NCBI GenBank assembly: GCA_946407715.1 | Contig: CAMJPH010000004.1 | Span: 9,822 to 73,821 of the forward strand | DNA from: an uncultured Bacteroidales bacterium | GTDB lineage: Bacteria > Bacteroidota > Bacteroidia > Bacteroidales > WCHB1-69 | Length of the DNA stretch: 64,000 nt | Direction of reading: 5' to 3' | Shown here: positions 34,833 through 43,333 of the stretch, one piece after another | Numbering within the stretch: position 1 is the first letter of the stretch | Layout of the letters: each line of letters starts with the position of its first letter | Made by a program: the position numbers and the translations under genes | The notes under the pieces: model-generated | Databases searched by the model: none | What the model was told of the DNA's origin: nothing | What the model saw: the letters and a program-made list of their open reading frames with translations, nothing else

Positions 34833-35468
34833 TCATTGTTCTTCGTCGTTCTTCGTCGCTTCCTCTTCTTCCAGCGCTTTCGCCCGCTCGGTCTCCTTCG
34901 TGTTGAACTGGTTCATGGTGAGTTGCATCCCGACTGTCACAAAGGATTTTACTGCGCTAACGGCGCGTTCAATGCAGGGCTCCACGAGTTTGAGTTCTTC
35001 GGAGGAAAAACGCCCCAGGACGTAGTTGACTTGATAGCCTTGGGCGTAGTTTTTGCCGATGCCGCAGCGCATACGCGGGATGTCAGTACGCTCCAGGGTC
35101 TCTATGATGTCGCCGATACCGTTGTGGGTGCCGCCGCCGCCTTTGGGTTTCAGTTTGAAGATCCCCAACGGCAGGTCGATGTCGTCGTAGATGACCAGAC
35201 AGTGATCGACGGCAACGTTTTCTTCTGCAAGCCAATATTTTACCGCCTTGCCGCTGAGATTCATGTACGTGGTGGGCATTATAATCACCAACTCGCGGCC
35301 CTTGAACGAGGCACGTGCGACGTACGCTAACCGGTCGCTCTTGAATTCCGCTTTGAAGGCTTTAGCCACAGCGTTGGCCACCTCGAAACCGTAGTTGTGG
35401 CGTGTGCCGGCGTATTGTTGTTCGGCATTGCCCAATCCGACAATCAGGTATTTTTTCTCATTCTCCAT
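34833..35468 (-). CDS. pth: Peptidyl-tRNA hydrolase
   Basis: Pth frees tRNA from peptidyl-tRNA dropped by ribosomes. The 211-residue protein has the entry LIVGLGN, the catalytic histidine in GTRHNYGFE (His24), PTTYMNLSG and the Asp-containing YDDIDLPLG followed by KPKGGGGTHNGI. The last 20 residues are a charged tail (EEEEATKNDEEQ). It overlaps the end of rsmD by 11 bases. Confidence 0.96.
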   Translation of the reverse strand: MENEKKYLIVGLGNAEQQYAGTRHNYGFEVANAVAKAFKAEFKSDRLAYVARASFKGRELVIIMPTTYMNLSGKAVKYWLAEENVAVDHCLVIYDDIDLPLGIFKLKPKGGGGTHNGIGDIIETLERTDIPRMRCGIGKNYAQGYQVNYVLGRFSSEELKLVEPCIERAVSAVKSFVTVGMQLTMNQFNTKETERAKALEEEEATKNDEEQ

Positions 35469-36030
35469 CCGATTCCTCGCTTTCCTCTTCAGACATGTTC
35501 ACAAAAAACGAGAAGTGCAGTTTGCCGTATCGGCGGTGGTCGTAAAATTTGGGATGACCGGAAAAATCATGTTTCCCGGAATGTTCCATCACCAGCCAAC
35601 CATCTGGGAGCAGCAATTCATGTTCAAACACGTTGTCGATGACTTTTTCGATGTTGGGAAGGTCGTATGGCGGGTCAGCGAAGATGATGTTGAACTTCTG
35701 TCGGCAGGCGGCGGTGTAGGCGAAAGCGTCCTGTCGGATGACCGTCACCTGATCATTATATTGCAGCTGGTCAATGGTCTTCTGTATGAATCTGGTGCAC
35801 AACATGTTCTCGTCAACAGCCACCACGGACAAAGCGCCTCTTGAGGCGAATTCATAGGTGATGTTGCCGGTGCCGGAAAAAAGGTCCAGCACTCTGACGT
35901 TGTCCAGATAAAAGTAGTTGTTCAGGATGTTGAACAGGCTTTCCTTGCCCATGTCCATGGTCGGACGGACGGGCAGGTTGCTCGGTGCAACGATATGGCG
36001 GCCTCGGTTTTTCCCACTGATGATTCTCAT
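35458..36030 (-). CDS. rsmD: 16S rRNA (guanine(966)-N2)-methyltransferase
   Basis: The 190-residue protein has the RsmD start MRIISGKNRGR, RPTMDMGKESLFN, the SAM-binding VLDLFSGTGN and the catalytic DPPY (residues 119-122). It methylates G966 of 16S rRNA. It ends inside pth and starts 8 bases after the DUF3822 gene, so it belongs to the operon 37399 to 34238. Confidence 0.94.
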   Translation of the reverse strand: MRIISGKNRGRHIVAPSNLPVRPTMDMGKESLFNILNNYFYLDNVRVLDLFSGTGNITYEFASRGALSVVAVDENMLCTRFIQKTIDQLQYNDQVTVIRQDAFAYTAACRQKFNIIFADPPYDLPNIEKVIDNVFEHELLLPDGWLVMEHSGKHDFSGHPKFYDHRRYGKLHFSFFVNMSEEESEESDGE

Positions 36031-36038
36031 CTTATTCC

Positions 36039-36710
36039 TTAAACAATGTTCGGATTCAGTTTGTGCGTTTTCAGAAGTGCGGACAGTTTTTTGTCCTCTT
36101 CGGCAAAAAAGTGGAGGTATAATGCGGGGTCCTGCAGGTGGAATTGAGTGACAATATTACATATGTAATACAACGTGTCGGCAGGTTCCACCAAAGGGAA
36201 TCGGTTGGTCAGAAGAATTTCGCCTTTATGGACGGCCATGATGTCGGTGAAATCCGTATTTCTGCCCACAAATAGAGCGTCGTTGGCCTTTTGTTGGCAC
36301 AGGAAACGATAAAAGAGGCTGGCTTCCGCCACTGTTTGCAAGCGGAAAGGCAGTCTGCTGAGGGTGTCTTTCTCGTTTTTAGTGAGGAAATAGACGGTGC
36401 GGTAGGAACCGTTTGTTTCAGAATAGGTCTCTCCGAGATGGGAGGTGTCAAACTGGAGGGTCAGGTATTCCGAGTCGCGGGCTGAATCATAAATCTCTTC
36501 AGGTATCAGCATAGGGATATGGCGCGCTGAGATCACCGTGATTTCGTCGGAAGAGTCGAAAAATCGGGGAGCTTCGTTGGTGATCAGGGTATTGTCGGAG
36601 TAAGAGAACGACACCGTCTCCATTTTTTTCCCGTTCATCTTAAAAAACGAAAATCCATCCGGCGCAATGCGAATGGATTTTTCGTAATATTGATCTGTAA
36701 AAGCTGTCAT
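36039..36710 (-). CDS. DUF3822 family protein
   Basis: The protein matches DUF3822, a Bacteroidota family of ASKHA-like fold (ARHIPMLIPEEIYD and TNRFPLVEPADTLYYICNI are typical). The frame starts at 36728, but Met7 (36710) leaves an 8-base gap to the upstream gene instead of a 10-base overlap; both are possible. The function is unknown. rsmD is its usual downstream neighbour. Confidence 0.85.
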   Translation of the reverse strand: MTAFTDQYYEKSIRIAPDGFSFFKMNGKKMETVSFSYSDNTLITNEAPRFFDSSDEITVISARHIPMLIPEEIYDSARDSEYLTLQFDTSHLGETYSETNGSYRTVYFLTKNEKDTLSRLPFRLQTVAEASLFYRFLCQQKANDALFVGRNTDFTDIMAVHKGEILLTNRFPLVEPADTLYYICNIVTQFHLQDPALYLHFFAEEDKKLSALLKTHKLNPNIV

Positions 36711-36718
36711 AAGCGGTA

Positions 36719-37399
36719 TTATTCCCAACTGCCGGCAGTGCTGGCTTCTGTTAAGGAGCCCATATAGATGGCTTCGTACTGGGAGCGGTATTGGTTTTCG
36801 TCGGCGAGGTTGTTGTAGAAAATCTTGTTCCAGAGCTTGGTCAGCGGACCTGCATTGTCGGGGGTGATGGATTTGTCCATGTTGTAGAGCAGGTCGTCAA
36901 GGCTCACGTCGATGCGGTAAACCGGGATGGTGTAAGTCTTGCTGGAAAGGGAGTCGGTCTGAATCTCGTATTTTTTCTCCTTGTTGGAGAAGGGGACGTA
37001 CTGGAAGTTCTTGAAATTCTCTTTGGGGATCTTATGGTCGATGTCAAGAATCTTCTCCATGGCGGGGACCTCCACGATTTCCTTGTGGATCAGGCCCAAT
37101 TTGAAGGCTTCGGCTTCGCTCATGGTGTCAGGGAAATTACCGACGTTTTTCTCAATCATCACAGTGCCGTTGTTGACGAAATCAACCAGCTTGTCAATGT
37201 CGTCGGCATACACCTTGTGCACATTCTTGTAAACGGCCTGGGCGCTGCGGATGGCCAGCAGGTTCTGCACGTTGGCCTCCTTGCGGAGCTGATAGACGGT
37301 TTTGAATTTTTCGGGGCGCATAATGCTGCGGGCGGCGAAAATGGCCAGAATCACCACGACAACCGCCAATAGAATAGAGATTAATCTTCTAACTTTCAT
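36719..37399 (-). CDS. N-terminally membrane-anchored protein of unknown function
   Basis: The 226-residue protein has one N-terminal hydrophobic helix (LISILLAVVVVILAIFAARSI, residues 5-25), then a periplasmic helical and beta part that begins with KTVYQLRKEANVQNLLAIRSA, reminiscent of pilin-like N-termini. No family is named with confidence. It is the first gene of the operon that continues with DUF3822, rsmD, pth and the barrel protein, and has a promoter at 37448-37455. Confidence 0.75.
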   Translation of the reverse strand: MKVRRLISILLAVVVVILAIFAARSIMRPEKFKTVYQLRKEANVQNLLAIRSAQAVYKNVHKVYADDIDKLVDFVNNGTVMIEKNVGNFPDTMSEAEAFKLGLIHKEIVEVPAMEKILDIDHKIPKENFKNFQYVPFSNKEKKYEIQTDSLSSKTYTIPVYRIDVSLDDLLYNMDKSITPDNAGPLTKLWNKIFYNNLADENQYRSQYEAIYMGSLTEASTAGSWE

Positions 37400-37447
37400 A
37401 ATGTTATATAACTTTATTGTTTATTCTCCATAAAAAATTTCACCTTG

Positions 37448-37455
37448 CAAAAGTA
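37448..37455 (-). promoter_or_regulatory. -7 element for the 37399-34238 operon
   Basis: The minus strand reads TACTTTTG, 48 bases before the ATG at 37399. Confidence 0.65.
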
Positions 37456-37513
37456 GTAAAAAAATGGGTTCGTTTTTATTTTTCGAAAAATATTTTCAAA
37501 AACAAATTGTGAA

Positions 37514-38152
37514 TTAAAACAGGATACGGTGGATTCCGGAAGGGTATTGGGTGGTGAGAAGCTCTTTAAGATGTTGATAATCAGAATTGTTCTCCACAAA
37601 ATCGATGTTCTCGGTGTCCACCAGCAGAATGGGGATTTGCTGGTTTTCACGGAAATAGGTCAGATATTTTTCCTGGATGTCAGTGAGGTACTCAATGGTG
37701 ATGTCTTTTTCGAAAGATCGGTTCCGTTTGGCGATCTGTTTCAGCAGCCGGTCGGGCTTGGTGTAGAGATAGAGGATGAGATCGGGTTTCGGGAGGAAGT
37801 CGGCGATGGTGTCGAACACTTTCTTGAAAAGGGAGAACTCGTCTTTGGAGAGGTTGTTTTTGGAGAAAAGCAGGCACTTGTCGATGAAATAGTCTCCGAT
37901 GACGAAGTCGGTGAACAGGTCCCGGGCGGTGAGCAGGTTCTTGAGCTGCTGGTAGCGGTCCATGAGAAAAGTCATCTCCACGGGGAAGGCATAGTGTTCC
38001 GGATCTTTGTAGAATTTTTCCAGGAAGGGGTTGTCAGCGAAACGCTCCAGGACGAGCTCGGCGTTCAGCTCGGAAGCGAGCATGGTCGCCAGCGTGGTCT
38101 TCCCTGCGCCGATACTGCCTTCAATCACCACGTAATTATAAGGTATCTTCAT
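37514..38152 (-). CDS. Deoxynucleoside kinase (deoxyadenosine/deoxyguanosine kinase type)
   Basis: The 212-residue protein has the P-loop GSIGAGKTTLA (residues 12-22), ERFADNPFL and the LID-like segment AKRNRSFE typical of the dNK family (Bacillus Dck/Dgk, animal dNK). It phosphorylates salvaged deoxynucleosides. It overlaps the end of folK by 17 bases, so the two are co-translated. The precise base specificity is not visible. Confidence 0.92.
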   Translation of the reverse strand: MKIPYNYVVIEGSIGAGKTTLATMLASELNAELVLERFADNPFLEKFYKDPEHYAFPVEMTFLMDRYQQLKNLLTARDLFTDFVIGDYFIDKCLLFSKNNLSKDEFSLFKKVFDTIADFLPKPDLILYLYTKPDRLLKQIAKRNRSFEKDITIEYLTDIQEKYLTYFRENQQIPILLVDTENIDFVENNSDYQHLKELLTTQYPSGIHRILF

Positions 38153-38582
38153 TTTCCGTCAAGATTAGGTTCAATTCTTTCAGCGATGTAAGCACAAAGT
38201 CCCGTTCGGCAATGTGCGGGTGCGGCAGGGTCAGGCGTTCGTCATGGTAGTGCATCCGGTCATAGTCCAGGATGTCCAGGTCGATGGTGCGTGCATGATA
38301 TACGGGCTTCCCGTCCTTGAGGTAGCTCTTCTGTGTCCGCCCCAGTCTTCGCTCGATGGACTGCAGGCCATCCAAAAGATCTAACGGACAGAGCGAGGTT
38401 TCCATCACGATGACTTGGTTCAGAAACGGATCTGAATCGAACCCCCATGAAGGGGTCTCGATTACGGAAGACCGTTGCAAAATAGAACCCAACTCCCTTT
38501 CAATAAGGAACCTGGCGGACTGGAGATAGAACTCGCGGTCGCCTTGGTTGCTGCCCAATCCGATTACCGCACGGTGCTGCAT
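38136..38582 (-). CDS. folK: 2-amino-4-hydroxy-6-hydroxymethyldihydropteridine pyrophosphokinase
   Basis: FolK pyrophosphorylates the pterin in folate synthesis. The frame extends to 38645, but the ATG at 38582 opens MQHRAVIGLGSNQGDRE, the normal FolK start, giving 148 residues. The family marks VIETPSWGF, FLNQVIVMETSL, and ARTIDLDILDYD with LPHPHIAERDFVL are all present. It is sandwiched between a small gene and the deoxynucleoside kinase. Confidence 0.95.
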   Translation of the reverse strand: MQHRAVIGLGSNQGDREFYLQSARFLIERELGSILQRSSVIETPSWGFDSDPFLNQVIVMETSLCPLDLLDGLQSIERRLGRTQKSYLKDGKPVYHARTIDLDILDYDRMHYHDERLTLPHPHIAERDFVLTSLKELNLILTENEDTL

Positions 38583-38601
38583 CTGTCCGTACAATATAGG
38601 C

Positions 38602-38751
38602 CTAGTTGTTGATGAAAAGCAGCGGGTTGGCCGCCAGCCCGGCAATCACACTCAAGGATTGTGAATAATTGAGGATGTTGTTGATGATCCTTCTGGACGG
38701 CTTTTCTTTTTTGACTGTTTTTTTTATTTCAGGGGTAGAAAGTTTATTCAT
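38602..38751 (-). CDS. Small protein upstream of folK, 49 aa
   Basis: An ATG at 38751 gives a 49-residue protein: a Lys-rich N-terminus (IKKTVKKEKPSRR), then INNILNYSQSLSV. The KPS..I..IL.YS.SL pattern resembles a small conserved Bacteroidales protein that I recall without a name. It ends 19 bases before folK on the same strand. The upstream extension of this frame to 38862 is low-complexity and unlikely to be coding. Conservation across relatives would settle it. Confidence 0.5.
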   Translation of the reverse strand: MNKLSTPEIKKTVKKEKPSRRIINNILNYSQSLSVIAGLAANPLLFINN

Positions 38752-38836
38752 CGGCAGAAAATTTGTTTGTAATTTTTTCAATAAATGGTTAACGGGATGT
38801 CGCCAAAAATATTGTGCAGGATATTTGAAAAAAACA

Positions 38837-38844
38837 TATTTTTG
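38837..38844 (+). promoter_or_regulatory. -7 element for the HerA-like gene
   Basis: TATTTTTG matches TAnnTTTG, 38 bases before the ATG at 38883. Confidence 0.65.
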
Positions 38845-38882
38845 CAGACAGAATATAATCACGCATTGTAAATAAAAAAGAT

Positions 38883-40460
38883 ATGTATAATCAGGAACAT
38901 GGACTTTATGTGGCGCATTGCGATGACGGTGCGCTTTCTATTCAATCGAAAATGGCTAACCGCCATGGTTTGATCGCCGGAGCCACCGGAACGGGCAAGA
39001 CCGTCAGTCTGCAAGTGCTGGCCGAAACCTTCAGTCAAATTGGCGTGCCGTGCTTCATGGCCGACATGAAAGGCGACCTCTCCGGCATCAGTCAAACAGG
39101 CAAGATGAGCGGATTTATTGAGAAACGGTTGCCGGAATTTGGACTCGAAAATCCTGAGTTTCAGGCTTGTCCGGTTCGTTTCTACGATGTGTTCGGCGAG
39201 CAGGGGCATCCGATCCGCGCCACTGTGTCGCAGATGGGTCCGCAGCTGCTTTCCCGTCTGCTGGGCCTGAACGAGACGCAGGACGGTGTGCTTAACATCG
39301 TCTTCCGCATCGCCGACGAACGCGGTCTGATGATTATCGACCTTAAGGACCTACGGGCGATGTTAGAGTATGTCTCAAAGCACGCCAAAGAATATACGAT
39401 GAAGTACGGCAACGTCTCCACGGCCTCCATCGGCGCCATCCAGCGGGCGTTGCTACAGTTGGAAGCGCAAGGTGCGGACAAGTTCCTCGGCGAGCCGAGC
39501 TTCGACATCTACGACCTCATCCAGACGGAGAATGGCAAGGGCGTGATGAGTGTCCTGGCTGCTGACAAGCTGATGATGCAGCCTAAACTCTACAGCACCT
39601 TCTTGCTGTGGCTGCTCTCCGAACTCTACTCCACGCTTCCTGAAGTCGGTGACCTCGACAAACCGAAGCTCGTCTTTTTCTTTGATGAGGCGCACACGCT
39701 CTTCGAGGACACCTCCAAAGCATTGATTGACAAGATAGAACAAGTGATCCGACTGATCCGAAGCAAGGGCGTCGGCATCTACTTCATCACCCAATATCCC
39801 ACGGACATTCCTGACAACATTTTGGGTCAGTTGGGTAACCGCATCCAACATGCGTTACGCGCCTACACGCCTAAGGATCAAAAGGCGGTGCGTGCCGCTG
39901 CCGACACGTTCCGCACGAATCCGGCGTTCAAGACAGACGAAGCCATTATGAACTTGGAGACCGGTGAGGCGTTGGTCAGTTTCCTCGATGAAAAAGGTGC
40001 GCCGGGCATGGTGCAACGCGCGAAAATCCTCTTCCCGTTGTCACAAATCGGTGCCATCACCGAAGGCCAACGGATGGACATCATCAAGCAGAGCCGTGTT
40101 TATGGAAAATACGACACGCCCGTCGATAACGAGAGCGCTTTCGAAATTCTGATCAAGGAAGCGGAAGAGGCTCTTGCGGTTCAAGAGGCTGAAAAACAGG
40201 CTATAGAGGAGGCCAAGGAAGATAAGAAATCTTCCAAGAAGCAGGGAGTCATGGGCAAGGTGGTGAAGGCCATCATCACCGCCGTGACCGGCACGTTGGC
40301 TACGGCCGCAGGCACCGCCATCAGCAACAAAGTCACCGGAAAGAAGTCCAAATCGAAGACCTCCACCAAGGAGAAGGTTATCAAGAACACCACCTCCGCC
40401 GCCACAAGAACGATTACGCGGGAGATTTCACGGGACATTCTCGGGAACATCCTTAAATAG
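38883..40460 (+). CDS. HerA-like ATPase (DUF853)
   Basis: The 525-residue protein matches the DUF853/YjgR family of HerA-FtsK ATPases. It has Walker A GATGTGKT (residues 33-40), [12 protein letters not shown], Walker [33 protein letters not shown] and an arginine-finger region. A Lys/Ala/Thr-rich C-terminal tail (about 440-525) may be membrane-associated or DNA-binding. The role is not well defined. It has its own promoter; the following gene ansA begins after a stutter-repeat spacer. Confidence 0.93.
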   Translation: MYNQEHGLYVAHCDDGALSIQSKMANRHGLIAGATGTGKTVSLQVLAETFSQIGVPCFMADMKGDLSGISQTGKMSGFIEKRLPEFGLENPEFQACPVRFYDVFGEQGHPIRATVSQMGPQLLSRLLGLNETQDGVLNIVFRIADERGLMIIDLKDLRAMLEYVSKHAKEYTMKYGNVSTASIGAIQRALLQLEAQGADKFLGEPSFDIYDLIQTENGKGVMSVLAADKLMMQPKLYSTFLLWLLSELYSTLPEVGDLDKPKLVFFFDEAHTLFEDTSKALIDKIEQVIRLIRSKGVGIYFITQYPTDIPDNILGQLGNRIQHALRAYTPKDQKAVRAAADTFRTNPAFKTDEAIMNLETGEALVSFLDEKGAPGMVQRAKILFPLSQIGAITEGQRMDIIKQSRVYGKYDTPVDNESAFEILIKEAEEALAVQEAEKQAIEEAKEDKKSSKKQGVMGKVVKAIITAVTGTLATAAGTAISNKVTGKKSKSKTSTKEKVIKNTTSAATRTITREISRDILGNILK

Positions 40461-40540
40461 TTAGCAGTTAAGCGCCGGATCGGAATAACTATTAACTATT
40501 AACAGCTTCAATAACCAATAACCTATAACCAATAACCATT
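40460..40540. repeat. Stutter repeats between the HerA-like gene and ansA
   Basis: TAACTATTAACTATTAACAG is followed by CAATAACC/TATAACC units. The word CAGCTTCAATAACCAATAAC at 40503 recurs near 19753. Confidence 0.6.
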
Positions 40541-40546
40541 CAAAAA

Positions 40547-41578
40547 ATGCAAAAAGTACTAGTCATATATACCGGCGGTACCATCGGCATGATGATGGAC
40601 CCGGAAGACAAGGCCCTGAAGCCTTTTGAATTCAAGAATATCCGGCAGCAACTGCCTATGTTGGACCTTCTGGAGTGTGACATCACCTTCAAGAGCTTGC
40701 TGCCCCTCATCGACTCTTCGGACACCAACCCGGAGTTTTGGCTCCGGCTGGTGGACATGATAGAGACCGAATATCAGAACTATGACGGTTTTGTGGTGCT
40801 GCACGGCACCGACACGATGGCCTACACCTCCTCGGCGCTTAGTTTCCTGTTAGAGAATCTTGACAAGCCCGTCATTATTACTGGTTCACAGCTGCCTTTG
40901 GGTGTGCTGCGCACAGACGGCCGTCGCAACATCCTCAACGCCATTGGCTTTGCCGCTGACCAAAAAGACGGGAGGCCTATGCTGAACGAGGTGTGTCTCT
41001 TTTTCCAGACTGCCCTTTTCCGCGGAAACCGTATCTACAAGGACGATGCCGCCAGTTTCAATGCTTTTCATTCGCCCAATTATCCCCATCTGGCAAATGT
41101 GGGCACGGAGATATCCTACAACGAACATTGTCTTCTCCCCAGAAGCGTACCCGGCACCTTCATCGCCCACCACAAGATGGATAACAACGTGGGGCTCATC
41201 AAACTCTTCCCGGGCATTAACCTCGCTACTATGGAGGCCATGCTGAACACGGAAGGTTTGCACGCCGTTGTGCTGGAGACCTTCGGTGTGGGCAATGCCC
41301 CGACTTCTCCCGACTTCCTCAAGATTCTCAAAGACGCCATCGACCGAGATATCATCCTCGTCAACATCTCCCAATGCAAGGGCGGTGGCGGCGTGGAGAT
41401 GCAACGTTACGCCACGGGCAAGCACCTTGCCGACATTGGTGTCACTTCTGGAAGTGACATGACCACCGAAGCGGCCCTCACCAAGCTGATGTACCTCTTC
41501 GGCGAGGGTTATCCTTTGAATACCATACGGAAATTATTGAAAATGTCCCTGCGCGGGGAATTAACCGAGAATTACTAA
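40547..41578 (+). CDS. ansA: Type I L-asparaginase
   Basis: The 343-residue cytoplasmic-type asparaginase has YTGGTIGMM near the start (first catalytic Thr), VVLHGTDTMAYTSSALSF (second Thr, Asp), ITGSQLP and NISQCKGGGVE-like residues. It hydrolyses asparagine to aspartate and ammonia. The stop overlaps the cutC start in TAATG, so the two are translationally coupled. Confidence 0.95.
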   Translation: MQKVLVIYTGGTIGMMMDPEDKALKPFEFKNIRQQLPMLDLLECDITFKSLLPLIDSSDTNPEFWLRLVDMIETEYQNYDGFVVLHGTDTMAYTSSALSFLLENLDKPVIITGSQLPLGVLRTDGRRNILNAIGFAADQKDGRPMLNEVCLFFQTALFRGNRIYKDDAASFNAFHSPNYPHLANVGTEISYNEHCLLPRSVPGTFIAHHKMDNNVGLIKLFPGINLATMEAMLNTEGLHAVVLETFGVGNAPTSPDFLKILKDAIDRDIILVNISQCKGGGGVEMQRYATGKHLADIGVTSGSDMTTEAALTKLMYLFGEGYPLNTIRKLLKMSLRGELTENY

Positions 41579-42261
41579 TGGAAATTGAGATTTGCTGCGG
41601 TTCAATCCAGTCGGCCGCGAATGCAAAGGCTGGCGGTGCGGTGCGTATAGAGCTGTGTCAGGGTCTTGTGGAGGGCGGTACCACCCCCTCACCGGCCACC
41701 ATTAACTATGCCGTGAAAGAACTGGGACTCAAAGTGTTCGTCCTGGTGCGTCCTCGTGGCGGTGATTTCTGCTACAACGAATTGGAAATCAAAACGATGG
41801 AGCAGGATGTGGAATTCTGCAAACAAGCCGGTGTGGCTGGCATTGTGGTCGGATTTCTGCATACTGACGGAAGCATTGACACGGAGCTGACCCGTCGGTT
41901 CGTGAAGTTGGCTGCCCCGCTGCCTGTCACCTTCCATCGCGCCTTCGACCGTTGCACAGATCCGTTGCGCGCGTTGGAAGAAGTCATTGACTGTGGTTGT
42001 GCCCGCATCTTGACCTCAGGCTGTAAACCTACAGCCATGGAAGGCGCAGATGTCTTGCAACAGCTTGTGCAACAGGCGAATGGACGCATCAAGATTCTTG
42101 CAGGAAGCGGTGTCACATCCGAAAATGCGGCGGAGTTGCGCCAGAAGACCGGTGCGCCGGAGATTCACGGTTCCTGTAAAATCACCCGCCCTGATGGTTC
42201 CTGGGAAACGGATGCGGAACAGGTGAAAAAGCTGTTGGAAGTGTTGGCAAATGTAGAATGA
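41578..42261 (+). CDS. cutC: CutC family protein (copper homeostasis)
   Basis: The 227-residue TIM-barrel protein matches CutC: IEICCGSIQSA, RIELCQGLVEGGTTPS, VLVRPRGGDFCY and TFHRAFDR. A copper role is assumed from older E. coli genetics and is not firm. Its coupling to ansA in this genome (TAATG overlap) is seen in other Bacteroidota as far as I recall. It ends 43 bases before the convergent SGNH gene. Confidence 0.93.
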   Translation: MEIEICCGSIQSAANAKAGGAVRIELCQGLVEGGTTPSPATINYAVKELGLKVFVLVRPRGGDFCYNELEIKTMEQDVEFCKQAGVAGIVVGFLHTDGSIDTELTRRFVKLAAPLPVTFHRAFDRCTDPLRALEEVIDCGCARILTSGCKPTAMEGADVLQQLVQQANGRIKILAGSGVTSENAAELRQKTGAPEIHGSCKITRPDGSWETDAEQVKKLLEVLANVE

Positions 42262-42304
42262 AGAATAATGTAGAATGTGTGGGGGATTCTTTTGAGAATC
42301 AAAA

Positions 42305-43333
42305 TCAGTTGATTGATTGTGCCACATTCTTCGCGATGGCCAGCCGACCCGTCTGACGATAATGCTCTGTCGGGAAAACACGGTCAAAGAAGTCGGCGTC
42401 ACGAACGACTCTGAGATTGTTCACCACGATGACTCCTTGCGACTCGTAACGTTTTGTGACATATTTCACATTTTGTTCCAGAAGATAGAGCAGTTCAGGT
42501 CCGCAAAGACTGTCAATCTGATCCACATTCTCTGCCAGAATATTGAATACGGGCTGCCATCCGCGTTTCTTGCATAATTTCACGATTTTGTCAAAATCCT
42601 TGATTCTTGGATTTTTGTCGTCTAAAGTACACGCGAAGTGTTTGACGTGGTGACAAGCCAGCGCTATGGAGTCGTCGGAAGGGCGTGTTCCGTTATAAAG
42701 AGTTTTGGAGCCGCCGAGGGCACGGTCCCATTCGTTGGCATTATGGTAAGGAAACGGGTGGGGGAGTGTGAATTCCTGTTTCTTGAAATGTTTCCGAATG
42801 ATAGCGGAACGCTCTTTTTCTGTCCAGTTGGGATATGCCTTGAAAGCCAGCAACATCCGTTTATACAGCGCAGGGGCCTTTTTCATCATGATCCGCTCCT
42901 TGCGAAGTGCGGGTTCCAGATCCGAATAAATCCATTCAGAGGTGAAAGACCGCATGTTTACGGTCACGATGGCCGTTTTCACATCGTTGCCTTTGGGTAT
43001 GTTGCGCAGTACGTCGTAGTAGACGCCTGCGTGACAAGCCCCTTTTGACAGTTTCCCGACATGATGTCCTGGCATCAGATCCTCAATCATTTGGTTGATA
43101 AACCGTTTGTCGGTGTCATCCTCACTGTACGAGTGGTTGGAGGATTCTCCAAGGTATACGATGTCCATCCCTTTCTTTGCTCGTTGGGAAATCTCCATCA
43201 GCGTGGTGTTCTCATCCATATCTTTCTTATACAGTGTGAAAAAATAGATGATATCCAGCACTGCGAGGACCGCTATTAGCACCAGTAGCTTGGCCAAGAG
43301 TTTTTTGATTATATGTTTCGTTGTTTCAGCCAT
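42305..43333 (-). CDS. SGNH/DltD-like acetylation partner of the MBOAT gene
   Basis: The 342-residue protein has an N-terminal membrane helix (AKLLVLIAVLAVLDIIYFF) and a periplasmic part. VYLGESSNHSY (near residue 60) supplies a block-I-like serine, and FPTEHYRQTGR near the C-terminus corresponds to the catalytic Asp/His block in an altered form. It abuts the MBOAT gene with no gap. In such pairs the MBOAT passes acetyl groups across the membrane and the SGNH partner transfers them to a periplasmic glycan. The acceptor is unknown. Confidence 0.8.
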   Translation of the reverse strand: MAETTKHIIKKLLAKLLVLIAVLAVLDIIYFFTLYKKDMDENTTLMEISQRAKKGMDIVYLGESSNHSYSEDDTDKRFINQMIEDLMPGHHVGKLSKGACHAGVYYDVLRNIPKGNDVKTAIVTVNMRSFTSEWIYSDLEPALRKERIMMKKAPALYKRMLLAFKAYPNWTEKERSAIIRKHFKKQEFTLPHPFPYHNANEWDRALGGSKTLYNGTRPSDDSIALACHHVKHFACTLDDKNPRIKDFDKIVKLCKKRGWQPVFNILAENVDQIDSLCGPELLYLLEQNVKYVTKRYESQGVIVVNNLRVVRDADFFDRVFPTEHYRQTGRLAIAKNVAQSIN

